This document shows positions 22,538-31,158 of a stretch of DNA of 39,869 bases, piece by piece. Origin of the DNA: CAZGTQ01 sp964528575. GTDB taxonomy: Bacteria; Planctomycetota; UBA1135; GCA-002686595. A model generated the notes under the pieces. It had not been told where the DNA came from, searched no databases, and saw only the letters and a program-made list of their open reading frames with translations. A program made the position numbers and the translations under genes. The stretch is from the NCBI GenBank assembly GCA_964528575.1, contig CAZGTQ010000141.1:1-39869 (forward strand), written 5' to 3'. The number at the start of each line of letters is the position of its first letter. The first letter of the stretch is position 1.

Positions 22538-23914
22538 ATGGCCACCGTGCTCGCCCCGCTCGTGCCGCTCGCTCTCGCCGCTCTCGCCGCCGCGGCTCCG
22601 CCGCAGGATGCGCCGCAAGACGCGCCGTGCTGGCCGGGCTTCCGCGGAGCGCATGCGCGTGGGGTCGCCGACGGCCCCGAGCTGCCGGTGACGTGGTCGC
22701 TCGAGACGGGTCGCAACGTCGATTGGCGCACGCCCGTCGCGGGGCTCGCGCACTCGAGCCCGGTCGTCTGGGGCCGGCGCGTGTTCGTGACGACGGCCGT
22801 GCGCGCCGGCGGCGACTCGGAGCTGTCGAGCCTGTACGGCTCGCCCGGCTACGGCGCGGGCGAGGCGGTCGCGCAGGAGGGCGCGCACGAGATGCGCGTG
22901 CTCTGCTTCGATCTCGAGACGGGCGCGCTGCTCTGGTCGCGCACGGCGTACGCCGGCGTGCCCGCGATCGGGCGGCACCCGAAGTCGACCCACGCGAACT
23001 CGACGCCGGCGTGCGACGGCGAGCGCGTCGTCGCGTTCTTCGGCTCCGAGGGGCTCTACTGCTACGACCACGAAGGCGAGCTCTTGTGGAAGCGCGACTT
23101 CGGCACGCTCGACGCCGGCGCGCCGGGCCGCGACGATCCGACGTACCAGTGGGGCTTCGCGAGCTCGCCGGTGCTGCACGCGGGGCGCGTGATCGTGCAG
23201 TGCGACGTCCAGGGGCAGTCGTTCCTCGCGGCGCTCGACGCACGCACGGGCGAGGAGGTGTGGTGGACCGCGCGCGACGAGGACCCGACGTGGTGCACGC
23301 CCACGGTGCACGTCGGCGCGGGGCGCGCGCAGGTGATCGCGAACGGTTATCGGCACGCGGGCGGGTACGACCTCGCGACGGGCGCGGAGCTGTGGAAGAT
23401 CGCCGGCGGCGGCGACGTGCCCGTGCCGACGCCGATCGTCGCGGACGGGATCGTGTATCTGACGAGCTCGCACGGCCGCTCGCGGCCGATCTGGGCGATC
23501 CGCGCGGACGCGCAGGGGCTCGTCACGGCGGACGAGGCGTGCGCGGACATGCTCTGGCACGAGCCGCGGCGCGGGATCTACATGCAGACGCCGCTCGTCC
23601 ACGACGACCTGCTCTACGCGTGCAGCGACGGGGGCGTGCTCGCGTGCTTGCGCGCGAAGACGGGCGAAATGCTGTACCGCGAGCGGCTGAACGACGGCAC
23701 GAGCGGCTATTCCGCCTCGGCCGTCGCCTCGAACGGCAAGCTCTGGTTCACGGGCGAGAGCGGCGAAGTCGTCGTCGTGCGCGCGGGTCCGGAGTTCGAG
23801 GTCCTGGCGCGCAACGAGCTGGGCGAGACGTGCCTCGCGACGCCGGCGATCGCGAACGGCCGGCTGCTGTTCCGCACGCGCGGACACCTGCTCGCGCTGC
23901 GCGCGCGGGACTGA
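22538..23914 (+). CDS. Exported PQQ-like (BamB-like) beta-propeller protein
   Basis: This 458-residue protein has a signal peptide (LAPLVPLALAALAAAAP), then WPGFRG and DWRTPVAGLAHSSPVVWGRR, the characteristic start of planctomycete PQQ-like repeat proteins. Propeller strands recur as VFVTTAV, LCFDLETGALLW, LYCYDHEGELLWKRDF, SFLAALDARTGEEVW, GYDLATGAELWKI, LLYACSDGGVLACLRAKTG and LLFRTRGHLLALRA. Together they should make an 8-bladed BamB-type propeller. Such proteins are structural or binding proteins rather than quinoproteins when catalytic residues are absent; I see no cofactor ligands. It is convergent with the small gene at 23922, 7 bases away. Its ATG has no Shine-Dalgarno and follows a -10-like box. 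Confidence 0.85.
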   Translation: MATVLAPLVPLALAALAAAAPPQDAPQDAPCWPGFRGAHARGVADGPELPVTWSLETGRNVDWRTPVAGLAHSSPVVWGRRVFVTTAVRAGGDSELSSLYGSPGYGAGEAVAQEGAHEMRVLCFDLETGALLWSRTAYAGVPAIGRHPKSTHANSTPACDGERVVAFFGSEGLYCYDHEGELLWKRDFGTLDAGAPGRDDPTYQWGFASSPVLHAGRVIVQCDVQGQSFLAALDARTGEEVWWTARDEDPTWCTPTVHVGAGRAQVIANGYRHAGGYDLATGAELWKIAGGGDVPVPTPIVADGIVYLTSSHGRSRPIWAIRADAQGLVTADEACADMLWHEPRRGIYMQTPLVHDDLLYACSDGGVLACLRAKTGEMLYRERLNDGTSGYSASAVASNGKLWFTGESGEVVVVRAGPEFEVLARNELGETCLATPAIANGRLLFRTRGHLLALRARD

Positions 23915-23921
23915 CGCGCGC

Positions 23922-24137
23922 TCACTCGCCGGGCTCGACCGGCATGCGCTTCGCGTTGCGCAGCAGCTCGCTGCGCGCGACCCGGGCGCGGTCGAGCTCG
24001 GTGAGCAGCGCCTCCTGCTCGGGATCGCGCGGACGGCGTCCCGCCGGTCGGCCGGGGGGCTCCGACGCGAGGATGTCGGCCCAGCGCTCGGCCTTCAGGC
24101 GCCGCACGCGCTCGCGGAACTCGTCGAAGGAGATCAT
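23922..24137 (-). CDS. Small charged protein coupled to the nucleotidyltransferase gene
   Basis: This 71-residue protein begins MISFDEFRERVRRLKAERW and is rich in Arg, Glu and Asp, with two predicted helices around a Pro/Arg-rich linker. It has no signal peptide. Its ATG overlaps the stop of the upstream nucleotidyltransferase-fold gene (ATGA), so the two are probably translated together. I do not recognise the family. The tight coupling suggests a partner or regulator of the neighbour, for example as in two-gene toxin-antitoxin or substrate-binding pairs, but nothing in the sequence proves that. Confidence 0.65.
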   Translation of the reverse strand: MISFDEFRERVRRLKAERWADILASEPPGRPAGRRPRDPEQEALLTELDRARVARSELLRNAKRMPVEPGE

Positions 24138-24697
24138 CGCGCTCCCCGCTGGAGCCGCTCGAGCGCGGCGCGCTCGGCCGGCTCGCTCGTGCGCGCCCGC
24201 AGGTAGCTCCAGTCGAGCTCGTGCGCCCAGAGCGCGACCAGGCGAGCCGCCCAACGCCCGTCCTCGTCGCTCTTCCAATGCACCCACGCGCGCAGCCGGT
24301 CGACGAGCAGGTCCTCGACGCCGAGGACGACGACGCGCAGACCGTCCACGTCGAGTACGGTGCGCGGCGCCGTCTCGCCGGGCAGGCCGGCGGGCGCGGG
24401 AGCTTCGAAGTAGAGCCCGAGCTCCGGCCGCACCCAGAAGCGACCGCGCTTCGCGAAGCCGAGCTCGGCGAACGCCGCGTCGACGTGCGGAGAGGTCGGC
24501 AGCGCGAGGTCGACGTCGCCGGTCGCGTAGCCGCCGTCGGTGTAGAGCTCGAGCGCCGTACCGCCGACGAGGATCGGCTCGATGCGCCGCGGCGCGAGCT
24601 GCGCGGTCAGCGCGCCGAGCGCCACGAGTCGGCGACGCAGGCGGTCGGGCTCGTCGACGAGCGCGTCGACGCGGCGGCGGAGATCGTTCGGCGGCAC
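24134..24697 (-). CDS. Nucleotidyltransferase-fold protein
   Basis: This 187-residue cytoplasmic protein has the nucleotidyltransferase signature VGGTALELYTDGGYATGDVD, with the GG of the fold and the D-x-D metal site. LDVDGLRVVVLGVEDLLVDR and a C-terminal helical part (ARLVALWAHELDWSYL) follow. This matches small minimal-nucleotidyltransferase families (DUF6036/AbiEii-like), which may transfer nucleotides to proteins or RNA; the substrate is unknown. The GTG at 24697 was chosen because -10-like TACGAT lies exactly 6 bases before it, as for other genes here. The frame extends upstream to 24769, but with low-complexity Arg/Pro sequence. It overlaps the 71-residue gene by 4 bases. A broken or complete toxin-antitoxin role cannot be decided. 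Confidence 0.75.
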   Translation of the reverse strand: MPPNDLRRRVDALVDEPDRLRRRLVALGALTAQLAPRRIEPILVGGTALELYTDGGYATGDVDLALPTSPHVDAAFAELGFAKRGRFWVRPELGLYFEAPAPAGLPGETAPRTVLDVDGLRVVVLGVEDLLVDRLRAWVHWKSDEDGRWAARLVALWAHELDWSYLRARTSEPAERAALERLQRGAR

Positions 24698-24703
24698 CGC
24701 GCC

Positions 24704-24709
24704 ATCGTA
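24704..24709 (-). promoter_or_regulatory. -10-like TACGAT, probable leaderless promoter of the nucleotidyltransferase gene
   Basis: GCTACGAT on the minus strand, then 6 bases (GGCGCG), then the GTG at 24697. The box and the distance are the same type as at 3785 and 22526. Confidence 0.5.
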
Positions 24710-24786
24710 GCGGCGGTGCGGCGGGATCCTCGGCGGCGGCGTGCGAAGGAAAGCGCGCGCCCGACGCAACCGATCGGCCCGCCGCG

Positions 24787-24821
24787 CGGTCGACCCGGGT
24801 GGGAGGGGGTGGCGGTGGGTC
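24787..24821 (+). repeat. Conserved intergenic element, copy B (diverged)
   Basis: This copy contains CGGTCGACCC, then GGGTGGGAGGGGGTGG, then CGGTGGGTC, matching the block order of copies A and C with a gap and several changes. It lies about 100 bases upstream of the nucleotidyltransferase start, but in the opposite orientation to that gene. Its four G-runs fit a quadruplex pattern. Confidence 0.55.
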
Positions 24822-24843
24822 AGAGGGGCGGCGCGGACGCAGA

Positions 24844-24886
24844 GCGAGCCCGGCCGGGTCCAGTGCGCAGGACCGGCCGGGCTCGC
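24844..24886 (-). terminator. Long GC stem-loop after the 24908 gene
   Basis: GCGAGCCCGGCCGGGTCC (24844-24861) and GGACCGGCCGGGCTCGC (24870-24886) pair over 17 bp with one bulged G. It begins 22 bases beyond the stop of the minus-strand gene ending at 24908. No T-tract is present. Confidence 0.7.
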
Positions 24887-24907
24887 CGAGGGACTCGGAG
24901 GAGTGCG

Positions 24908-26416
24908 CTACCGCGCCGCGACGCTGGTGTCGCTCGCGCTCGAGAGCGCGTAGCCAGCAGGGTTCTGCGGGACCCGGTAGATGGTCCCGGCGTACTCGCC
25001 GGCGCCGGTGTCGTTGGTGCGCGAGCTGACGTAGAGGTAGCCGTCGGGCGCCGCGTAGATGTTGTTGCAGCCGGCCTTCTTGCCGAGCTCGACGGACATG
25101 TCGACCCAGGGTGCGCTCGTCGTCGGGCGGCCCGTCTGGTCGTCGCCGTAGAAGGGGCGCGCGGGGTCGGGCTCGATGCGCCACACGCGACCGGCGTAGC
25201 CCATCGACACGAAGAGCACGCCGTCCTGGCTGACCGTGATGTCGTACAGGTTGCCGCTCTGGTTCGTCTCGGGATTCCAGGGCTGGAAGACGCCGATCAG
25301 CTCGGCCTCGATCTCGCCGTTGCTCGCACGGGCGAGGTCGCCGTTCGGCTGGAGCGGGAGGCGCAGCACGATCGACGACGTGCGGTACGAGACGTAGAGG
25401 TGGTCCTTGGTCACGCCGACCGCGCTCGCGCCGAGAACCTCCATCTCGCGCTTGCCGCCGGGGTACTTGACGACCATCCGCGGGCCGAGCACCGGACGGC
25501 TGTCCGGCGGACCGGCGTACGAGTTCTCGCGGATCGTCGCAAGGTCGTACTGCGTGACGAGGTGGTTGTCCTTCGACGGGACGTACAGGAAGTCCCCCGC
25601 CACGACGCACCCGTCCGGACCATTCGCCCAGCCGTGCGGCGGCGGGTTCGTCGCCGGATCGTGATGCGGGTAGTACTCGTTCGAGATCACCGCGCCCAGG
25701 GCTTCGCGCGGAACGGTGGTCGGGTCGTGCTGCTCGACGACGTGCCACTTGCCGTTGCGCGTGTCGAAGCGGTAGATCGCGTCGGTCGCGTGCTTGCGGA
25801 AGCCGGTTTCGAGCTCCGCCCCGCTGTAGGTGCACACGAAGAAGTTCTTCGAGGCCTCGTCGTACGCGAGAGCGCAGTACGGCCGGCCCATCAGCACGTC
25901 ATCCTGCGGCGGGACGCTGCGGTCGTAGACGAAGAACGGCGGGCTCGTAGGCTTCGCGAAGGCCGTCGCGTTCGTCTGCACGGACTGCGACGCGTTCTGG
26001 CCCGGCACGACGCGCTCCGTCGCGGAGAGGTCGACCCGCCAGAGGGTCCCGGCGTGGTCGTCCAACTCCTGGCTCACGCCGCCGTCTTTGCGGTGCCGGC
26101 CGCGCGAGAGCACGATGAGGTCGCCGTCGTACCACGCGATGCCGCGACCCCACGGGACGGCGGACGTGACGCGTTCGAACGGCACCTGGCGGTACTCGGG
26201 CTGCGAGGCGGGCGTCTGACCGGCCGGGACGAACGCGCCGAAGTCCTGGACGACTTCCAGCTTGGGCGCGTGCGCAACCGCTTGATCGGAGGCCGAGCCG
26301 TAGCTCGTCCGGACGGGCTCGCCGGAGGCGGCGCAGCCCCACAGGACCGCGCTCGTGAGCAGCGAGCCGAGCGCGAGCCCGGCTGCTTCCAATCGTTCGG
26401 AGTTCGACACGTTCAT
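24908..26416 (-). CDS. Exported beta-propeller-like protein of unknown function
   Basis: This 502-residue protein has an N-terminal hydrophobic stretch (LALGSLLTSAVLWGC) ending in a cysteine that may be a lipoprotein attachment site, although the residue before Gly is Trp, which is atypical. The rest has repeated propeller-like strands: GTLWRVDL, ALAYDEASKNFFVCTY, DAIYRFDTRNGKWHVVE, GDFLYVPSKDNHLVTQYDL, DHLYVSYRTSSIVLRLPL, DGVLFVSMGYAGRVWRIE and GYLYVSSRTNDTGAGEYAG. This suits a TolB/NHL/SMP-30-like propeller of 6-7 blades, but no catalytic residues were identified. The start at 26416 precedes the signal; upstream in-frame codons reach 26479. A -10-like TAGGAT is 31 bases upstream, and a long stem-loop follows the stop. 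Confidence 0.75.
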   Translation of the reverse strand: MNVSNSERLEAAGLALGSLLTSAVLWGCAASGEPVRTSYGSASDQAVAHAPKLEVVQDFGAFVPAGQTPASQPEYRQVPFERVTSAVPWGRGIAWYDGDLIVLSRGRHRKDGGVSQELDDHAGTLWRVDLSATERVVPGQNASQSVQTNATAFAKPTSPPFFVYDRSVPPQDDVLMGRPYCALAYDEASKNFFVCTYSGAELETGFRKHATDAIYRFDTRNGKWHVVEQHDPTTVPREALGAVISNEYYPHHDPATNPPPHGWANGPDGCVVAGDFLYVPSKDNHLVTQYDLATIRENSYAGPPDSRPVLGPRMVVKYPGGKREMEVLGASAVGVTKDHLYVSYRTSSIVLRLPLQPNGDLARASNGEIEAELIGVFQPWNPETNQSGNLYDITVSQDGVLFVSMGYAGRVWRIEPDPARPFYGDDQTGRPTTSAPWVDMSVELGKKAGCNNIYAAPDGYLYVSSRTNDTGAGEYAGTIYRVPQNPAGYALSSASDTSVAAR

Positions 26417-26447
26417 GGAGGGTGGGGAAGCGGTTGAGCGGCCTCTC

Positions 26448-26453
26448 ATCCTA
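26448..26453 (-). promoter_or_regulatory. Extended -10-like GCTAGGAT of the 26416 gene
   Basis: GCTAGGAT on the minus strand matches the GCTANNNT pattern of this window and gives a leader of about 25 bases. No good Shine-Dalgarno precedes the ATG at 26416. Confidence 0.4.
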
Positions 26454-26497
26454 GCAAGGGCCATGCCGGCGCCCCTCACGCGCCCCCACGGGGGGGA

Positions 26498-26525
26498 GGG
26501 CCCCCGCTCCCGAGCGCGGGGGTCC
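26498..26525 (-). terminator. Stem-loop after the beta-helix protein gene
   Basis: The runs GGCCCCCGCTC (26499-26509) and GAGCGCGGGGGTCC (26512-26525) form a GC-rich stem 70-95 bases beyond the stop of the minus-strand gene ending at 26594. It carries one bulge. The distance is large, so the call is moderate. Confidence 0.45.
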
Positions 26526-26593
26526 GGGGATCGAAACGTCGATTGACGTGGACGGCGCCGGTGGCCGCTGGACGGCGCCGGCGCCGCGGGGCG

Positions 26594-29500
26594 TCAGCCC
26601 TCGAAAGCGCCGGGATCCACCACGGAGCCCGCCACGCGCGCGCCCCCGTCGACGTCGAGAGGCAGCGGCTCGGCCGTATCCCCGTCGCGGTCGAGGTCGG
26701 TCGCGTCCGCCGGGACCCGCGTCGTGTCGCCCGCGTCGATGAGCGGCGAGACCGCCGACAAGTGCAGGTCGTCGTCCGCGTTGCCCGCGACCCCGTCCGC
26801 GCCGTCGAGGTCGACGAACAGCGGGTCGGCGGCCGACGTCGAGATGCCCAGGAGCGCTCCGCTCCAGCCCTCGACCGCGCTGAATGCGACGACGTAGGTC
26901 CCGCCGGCGAGTTGCGCCTGCTCCGTCGTCCCGACGGGATCGACGTTCGCCCAGAGGATGCTGTTGTCGATGAACGTCACCGAGCCGACCGTCGTGACGA
27001 GCCCGCCGTTGTCGACGAGGGCTTCGTTGTTCGCGAACGTGCAGCTCGCGATCTTGTTCTGGACGTTGACGCTGTACATCGCTCCCCCGCGACTCGTCGC
27101 GAGGTTGCCGTTGAACACGCAGCCGGCCATCGTGATCTCGCCCGTCGGAGCGCCGGTCGAGTAGATGGCGCCGCCGCGGTCCGCCACGTTCTCGACGAAG
27201 CTGCAGTTGACGAACATCGGGCGGGCGCCGGCGTCGTTGTAGACCGCCCCGCCCTCGAAGGCCGTGTTCCTGCTGAACGAGCAGCGCGTGTAGGTCGCGT
27301 TCCCGTAGTTGTAGACGGCTCCCCCGTGGAACCCGCCGTAGTTCTCGACGAAGTCGCAGTTGCGCACCGTCGGGGAGCCGAGCGCGTAGATCGCGCCGCC
27401 GCGGCAGTTCGCGAAGAACACGTCGAACGCGTCGCAGCCGGCGGTCTCGCTCGCCGAGCCGTGGTGCACGACGAACCCGTCGAGTACGGCGGTCGGCGAG
27501 GTTCCGAGCGGCGCGGTGAGGACGCTGTACGAGTTCTCTTGATAGCCGACGAGGTTGGGCCCGTCGTTGCCGTCCAGGTCGCCCGACAGGATCGTCGGGT
27601 GCGCGATCCAGTCGCGCTGGTCGAGGCTCGTCTCGACGCCCGTGAAGCCGCCATACACGCCGACGTCGGAGCGCAGGATGAACGAGCCGTTGCGGTTCGT
27701 CCCGTCGGGCCACGGCTTGTACGTGCCTTCGGCGACCCAGAGCTGCGAGTACGGCGGCGCGAAGGCCAGCGCCAGGCGCAGGTCGGTGTACGCGTCCGCC
27801 CAGCTCGTGCCATCGTTCGCGCCGAACGCATTGCCGTCGACGTAGACGAGCGTCGTGCACGAATCGAGGATCGAGTCGACGTCGAGGTCGTTGCCCCCGC
27901 TCGCGAGGTCGCACTCGTCGGGCCGCGTGTTGCCGTCGCAGTCGCTCGCCGTCCCGTTGGCGATCTCGCACGCGTCGACGACCCCGTTGCCGTTGCAGTC
28001 GAGCAGCGGGTCGCTCGTCGAGCACTGGTCGATCGTGAAGCCGAGCACGACCGCGTTGCTGATCGAGGTCGTCGGCAAGCTCGACTGGTTCGGGTCGACC
28101 GAGAAAGCCGCGTAGTGCAGCGTGAACCCGATCAGGTTCGGAGGAGCGCTCGGCGGGAGCGCGACCTGCGCGGCGGCGCGTCCGGCGGGGTCGAGGAAGC
28201 CGATGAAGCCGACGAGCTCCGGCGGCGAGATCAGCGAGTAGGTCGAGTAGAAGTCCCAGTTCAGCGGCCACACGCCGAGCGGCGTCGGCAGGCCCGGCTC
28301 GATCCCGCTCGTCGTGCCGACGACGACGTACAGGTGGCCTCCGACACTCGCGCCGGAGTCCAGCGACATGTTCATCGCCCCGCCCGTCGTCACCGACAGG
28401 GAGTGCGCGTCGGAGGCGAGCCCGAGCCGCTTGCCCGAGTACACGAGCGCGCTGCCCTGCGACAGCTCGCCGTCGCGCGCCATCCCGACGACGAGGTCCG
28501 CCAAGCCGTCCTTGTTCACGTCGCCCGCGCCCGCGACGGCCCAGCCTGTGAAATCGGACGTGACGAGCCCGCCGATCGTCGCGATCGTCGTCCCGTCGGC
28601 TCCCGAGAAGACGCGCACGTAGCCCGTGCCGCTGCTCGGTCCGGTCCGCGACGCGCCGACCGCGACGTCCATCGTCCCGTCCCCGTCGACGTCCCCCACT
28701 CCCGCAGCGGCGGCGCCGAAGCGGTCGCCCGGCGCGTCGCCGAGGAACGTGTAGAGCACTTCCGGCGTCACCGGCGCCTGTCCCGCCGCCGTCCGCGCGA
28801 CCCACTCGCCGGAGTAGACGCGCGCGCGGCCGGCGTCCGGACCGGAGCCGACCTCGCGGCACGCCCCGACGACGAAGTCGTCGAACGTGTCGCCGTTCAG
28901 GTCGCCGACGCCCGCGATCGACTGGCCGAGGGCCGAGCGCTCGATGCCGACGAACGTGTGCAGGAGCGCGCCGCTCGCCCCCGAGTACACCGACACCGTG
29001 CCGGTCGCCATGTCGTTCGGCGTACCGATCGCGAAGTCGTCGAACGTGTCGGCGTCGACGTCGCCGACGCCGGCGAGAGCGAAGCCGTAGTCGCCCGTCC
29101 CCGAGTACGAGTAGAGCACCTGCGGCGTCAGCGGCGTCTGGCCGATGGCGCTCTGGGCGACCCACTCGCCGGAGTACACGTGGACCTTGCCCCCGCGCGA
29201 GGCGGACGCGGCGAAGTCGGCGTAGCCGTCCTGGTCGAGGTCGCCGACCGCGGCGACCGTCGTGCCGAGCTCGTCGAACGGCACCCCGTCGATGCGCAGG
29301 ATCGAGCTGCCGTCGGCGCCCGAATAGAGAGCGACGCTCCCCGCTTCCTCGCCGCCGTCGTCGTCCTTCGGCGCCCCGACGAGCACGTCGTCGCGCCCGT
29401 CGCCGGTCACGTCCCCGGCGTTGCACACCGCGAACCCGAAATGGTCGCCGAGCCCGTCGGTGCTCGGCGCGCCGTCGATCCGGAGCAGCACGCGCCCGTC

Positions 29501-29749
29501 GAAGCCCGACACGATCTGCACATAGCCCGAGCCCTCGGTGTAGACCTGCGGCGCGCCGACGAGGACGTCGTCGTAGCCGTCCTGGTCCCAGTCGCCGGCG
29601 CCGTCGACCGAGTGCCCGAAGTAGTCGAGCAGCTCACCGTCGGCGCGCAGCGTGTACACGCGGTGCTGGGTGAAGTCCTGGCCCACGGCGCTCGGCGCGA
29701 GCGCGGCGGCCGCGAGGAGCGCGGGCAGGCGAACGGAGCTGTTCTTCAT
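26594..29749 (-). CDS. Large exported FG-GAP propeller plus right-handed beta-helix (choice-of-anchor Q type) protein
   Basis: This 1051-residue protein has several modules. It begins with a signal peptide (LPALLAAAALAPSAVGQ), then seven FG-GAP repeats with loops DWDQDGYDD, DVTGDGRDD, DLDQDGYAD, DVDADTFDD, DLNGDTFDD, DVDGDGTMD and DVNKDGLAD: one 7-bladed propeller to about residue 440. Next comes the C-terminal-type beta domain also seen at 2071-3771 and 31159-32883 (about 450-590). Then follows an EF-hand-like linker, DCNGNGVVDACEIANG and DCDGNTRPDECD. From VYVDGNAFGANDGTSWADAY onward there is a right-handed beta-helix with repeated GGAVYN, GGAIYS and GGAMYS turns, ending SPLIDAGD and DPGAFEG, as in choice-of-anchor Q proteins. 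A surface or polysaccharide-binding role is likely but unproven. It follows the esterase gene by 18 bases, with GAGGACGACG before the ATG. Confidence 0.87.
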   Translation of the reverse strand: MKNSSVRLPALLAAAALAPSAVGQDFTQHRVYTLRADGELLDYFGHSVDGAGDWDQDGYDDVLVGAPQVYTEGSGYVQIVSGFDGRVLLRIDGAPSTDGLGDHFGFAVCNAGDVTGDGRDDVLVGAPKDDDGGEEAGSVALYSGADGSSILRIDGVPFDELGTTVAAVGDLDQDGYADFAASASRGGKVHVYSGEWVAQSAIGQTPLTPQVLYSYSGTGDYGFALAGVGDVDADTFDDFAIGTPNDMATGTVSVYSGASGALLHTFVGIERSALGQSIAGVGDLNGDTFDDFVVGACREVGSGPDAGRARVYSGEWVARTAAGQAPVTPEVLYTFLGDAPGDRFGAAAAGVGDVDGDGTMDVAVGASRTGPSSGTGYVRVFSGADGTTIATIGGLVTSDFTGWAVAGAGDVNKDGLADLVVGMARDGELSQGSALVYSGKRLGLASDAHSLSVTTGGAMNMSLDSGASVGGHLYVVVGTTSGIEPGLPTPLGVWPLNWDFYSTYSLISPPELVGFIGFLDPAGRAAAQVALPPSAPPNLIGFTLHYAAFSVDPNQSSLPTTSISNAVVLGFTIDQCSTSDPLLDCNGNGVVDACEIANGTASDCDGNTRPDECDLASGGNDLDVDSILDSCTTLVYVDGNAFGANDGTSWADAYTDLRLALAFAPPYSQLWVAEGTYKPWPDGTNRNGSFILRSDVGVYGGFTGVETSLDQRDWIAHPTILSGDLDGNDGPNLVGYQENSYSVLTAPLGTSPTAVLDGFVVHHGSASETAGCDAFDVFFANCRGGAIYALGSPTVRNCDFVENYGGFHGGAVYNYGNATYTRCSFSRNTAFEGGAVYNDAGARPMFVNCSFVENVADRGGAIYSTGAPTGEITMAGCVFNGNLATSRGGAMYSVNVQNKIASCTFANNEALVDNGGLVTTVGSVTFIDNSILWANVDPVGTTEQAQLAGGTYVVAFSAVEGWSGALLGISTSAADPLFVDLDGADGVAGNADDDLHLSAVSPLIDAGDTTRVPADATDLDRDGDTAEPLPLDVDGGARVAGSVVDPGAFEG

Positions 29750-29767
29750 CGTCGTCCTCGTCCGCTG

Positions 29768-31045
29768 CTAGTAGTAGACGTGGACCGCAACGTTGCTCGT
29801 CTCGCACGTCGCGAAGTCGACCGCGTGGAACAGCACCTGCTTGCCGAGCGAGGCCCCCGACACGGCGAACGTCAGCGTGGCGAAGCCGCCGGGCGTGGCG
29901 ACCGCGGTGCCGAGCTCGACGAAGTCGGTGATCTGCCCGTCGACGCCGGGGCATCCGGGGAGCGGGAACGTGCCCGCCTGCGTGCCCGTGTAGAACGTCA
30001 CGGTCGAGCCGGGAACCGCGCCGTAGGTGCGCAGCGATACGTTACCCCCCGTCGTGCCGACCGCGCCCGCGGGCGGCACGAGGTGGAGCCCCTCGTAGTC
30101 GTCGGCGAGGCGCTTCACCGACCACGCGAGGATCTCCGGCAACGGATCGGACGTGTGGTCGATCGACGTCGAGCGCTCGAGGAACTGGTGGTCCCCCGTC
30201 GTGCGCGAGTACTCGGTCATCGCCTCGAGCATGATGTCGCCGAAGAGGCCCGAGTGGACGTCGTTGACCTGCCCGCAGACGTGGCCGTGGTTCTTCTTGT
30301 GCACGATGAGCACGGGCGGCGTGAACTCGCGCTGGAAGAGGTGCGGGTTGAGCAGCCACCAGTACGGCGACTCGCGCAACTTCTCCCCCTCGCTCGCCTG
30401 CTCGAACGTCTTGCCGGGGAAGAAGAACGTGCTGAGCGTCGAGCCCCACGACCCGATGTTGTCGGTGAAGCACGTCAACGACGAGGTCGTGAGGCGCGCG
30501 ATCCAGTAGTTCGGCCGGCTCGACGCGTGCAACGTCACGTTCGGCGAGCTCAGGTCGCGGTAGTCCTCGCGGAACGCGAGCCCGTATCCGACGACGGCGC
30601 CGAACGAGCGTCCGTGCGTGAGGATGCGATCGGGATCGACGTTGAGCGCCGCCGCGTTCGTCCGCAGGAACTGCACGAGCATTCCCACGCCCCGGACCGC
30701 CGCGGTGTAGTCCTCGTCGGGACCGACGATCGGGTAGTTGCAGTCGACGCCGATCATCCCGAGCTCCGGCACGGTGGCCGTCGTGATCGTGTTGCTCAGG
30801 ACCCCGGCGACGAGGTTGTTCGAGTTGCCGCCGCGGAACCAGAGCATCACGGGCAGCGGCTCGGTGGGATAGCCCATCGTCGTGGGCCCCTTCGCGAGCG
30901 GATAGGTCAGGTTCGCGATCGTCTCGCCGTAGTCGGGATCGGACGGAACCTTCGTCTCGTCGTAGTTGATCTGGACCAGCAGCGGAGCTGGAGGTGCGAC
31001 GGGACCGCCGATCGCCAGCGCGGCGATCAGACAGGAGGCGACCAT
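29768..31045 (-). CDS. Exported alpha/beta-hydrolase-fold esterase with C-terminal beta domain
   Basis: This 425-residue protein has a short N-terminal signal (MVASCLIAALAIGGPVAPPA). LPVMLWFRGG provides an oxyanion-type loop. The nucleophile elbow is GRSFG (145-149, Ser147) in RILTHGRSFGAVVGYG. PVLIVHKKNHGHVCGQVNDVH probably contains the catalytic histidine. Together these indicate a carboxylesterase- or peptidase-like hydrolase acting outside the cytoplasm; the substrate is unknown. The last 100 residues (LRTYGAVPGSTVTFYTGTQ to NVAVHVYY) form a beta-rich domain resembling the ends of the other exported proteins. The ATG at 31045 has AAGGA upstream and a -10-like TATCCT about 54 bases away. 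It is the first gene of an operon with the 26594-29749 protein. Confidence 0.8.
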   Translation of the reverse strand: MVASCLIAALAIGGPVAPPAPLLVQINYDETKVPSDPDYGETIANLTYPLAKGPTTMGYPTEPLPVMLWFRGGNSNNLVAGVLSNTITTATVPELGMIGVDCNYPIVGPDEDYTAAVRGVGMLVQFLRTNAAALNVDPDRILTHGRSFGAVVGYGLAFREDYRDLSSPNVTLHASSRPNYWIARLTTSSLTCFTDNIGSWGSTLSTFFFPGKTFEQASEGEKLRESPYWWLLNPHLFQREFTPPVLIVHKKNHGHVCGQVNDVHSGLFGDIMLEAMTEYSRTTGDHQFLERSTSIDHTSDPLPEILAWSVKRLADDYEGLHLVPPAGAVGTTGGNVSLRTYGAVPGSTVTFYTGTQAGTFPLPGCPGVDGQITDFVELGTAVATPGGFATLTFAVSGASLGKQVLFHAVDFATCETSNVAVHVYY

Positions 31046-31098
31046 GGTCGGGTCCTTCGGGCGAGGAGCGGAGGGAGCGGGGGGGCTCCTGGACCCGA

Positions 31099-31104
31099 AG
31101 GATA
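31099..31104 (-). promoter_or_regulatory. Extended -10-like GCTATCCT of the esterase operon
   Basis: GCTATCCT on the minus strand is followed by a leader of about 50 bases containing AAGGA before the ATG at 31045. Unlike the leaderless examples, this message should have a normal ribosome-binding site. Confidence 0.45.
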
Positions 31105-31158
31105 GCACGGGGAGCGGGAGCCCGCTCGCTCCGCGCTCTCCGAGCCGTCCCGAGACGG

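Noticed and set aside
23922..24697. HEPN/MNT toxin-antitoxin system
   Set aside because: The small partner lacks a visible RxxxxH HEPN motif, so only a generic coupled pair is claimed.
26416..26440. A possible fourth copy of the intergenic element
   Set aside because: Only a GGAGGGTGGGG core resembles it; the flanking CGGTCATGCCC and CGGTGGACC blocks are missing, and it touches a start codon.
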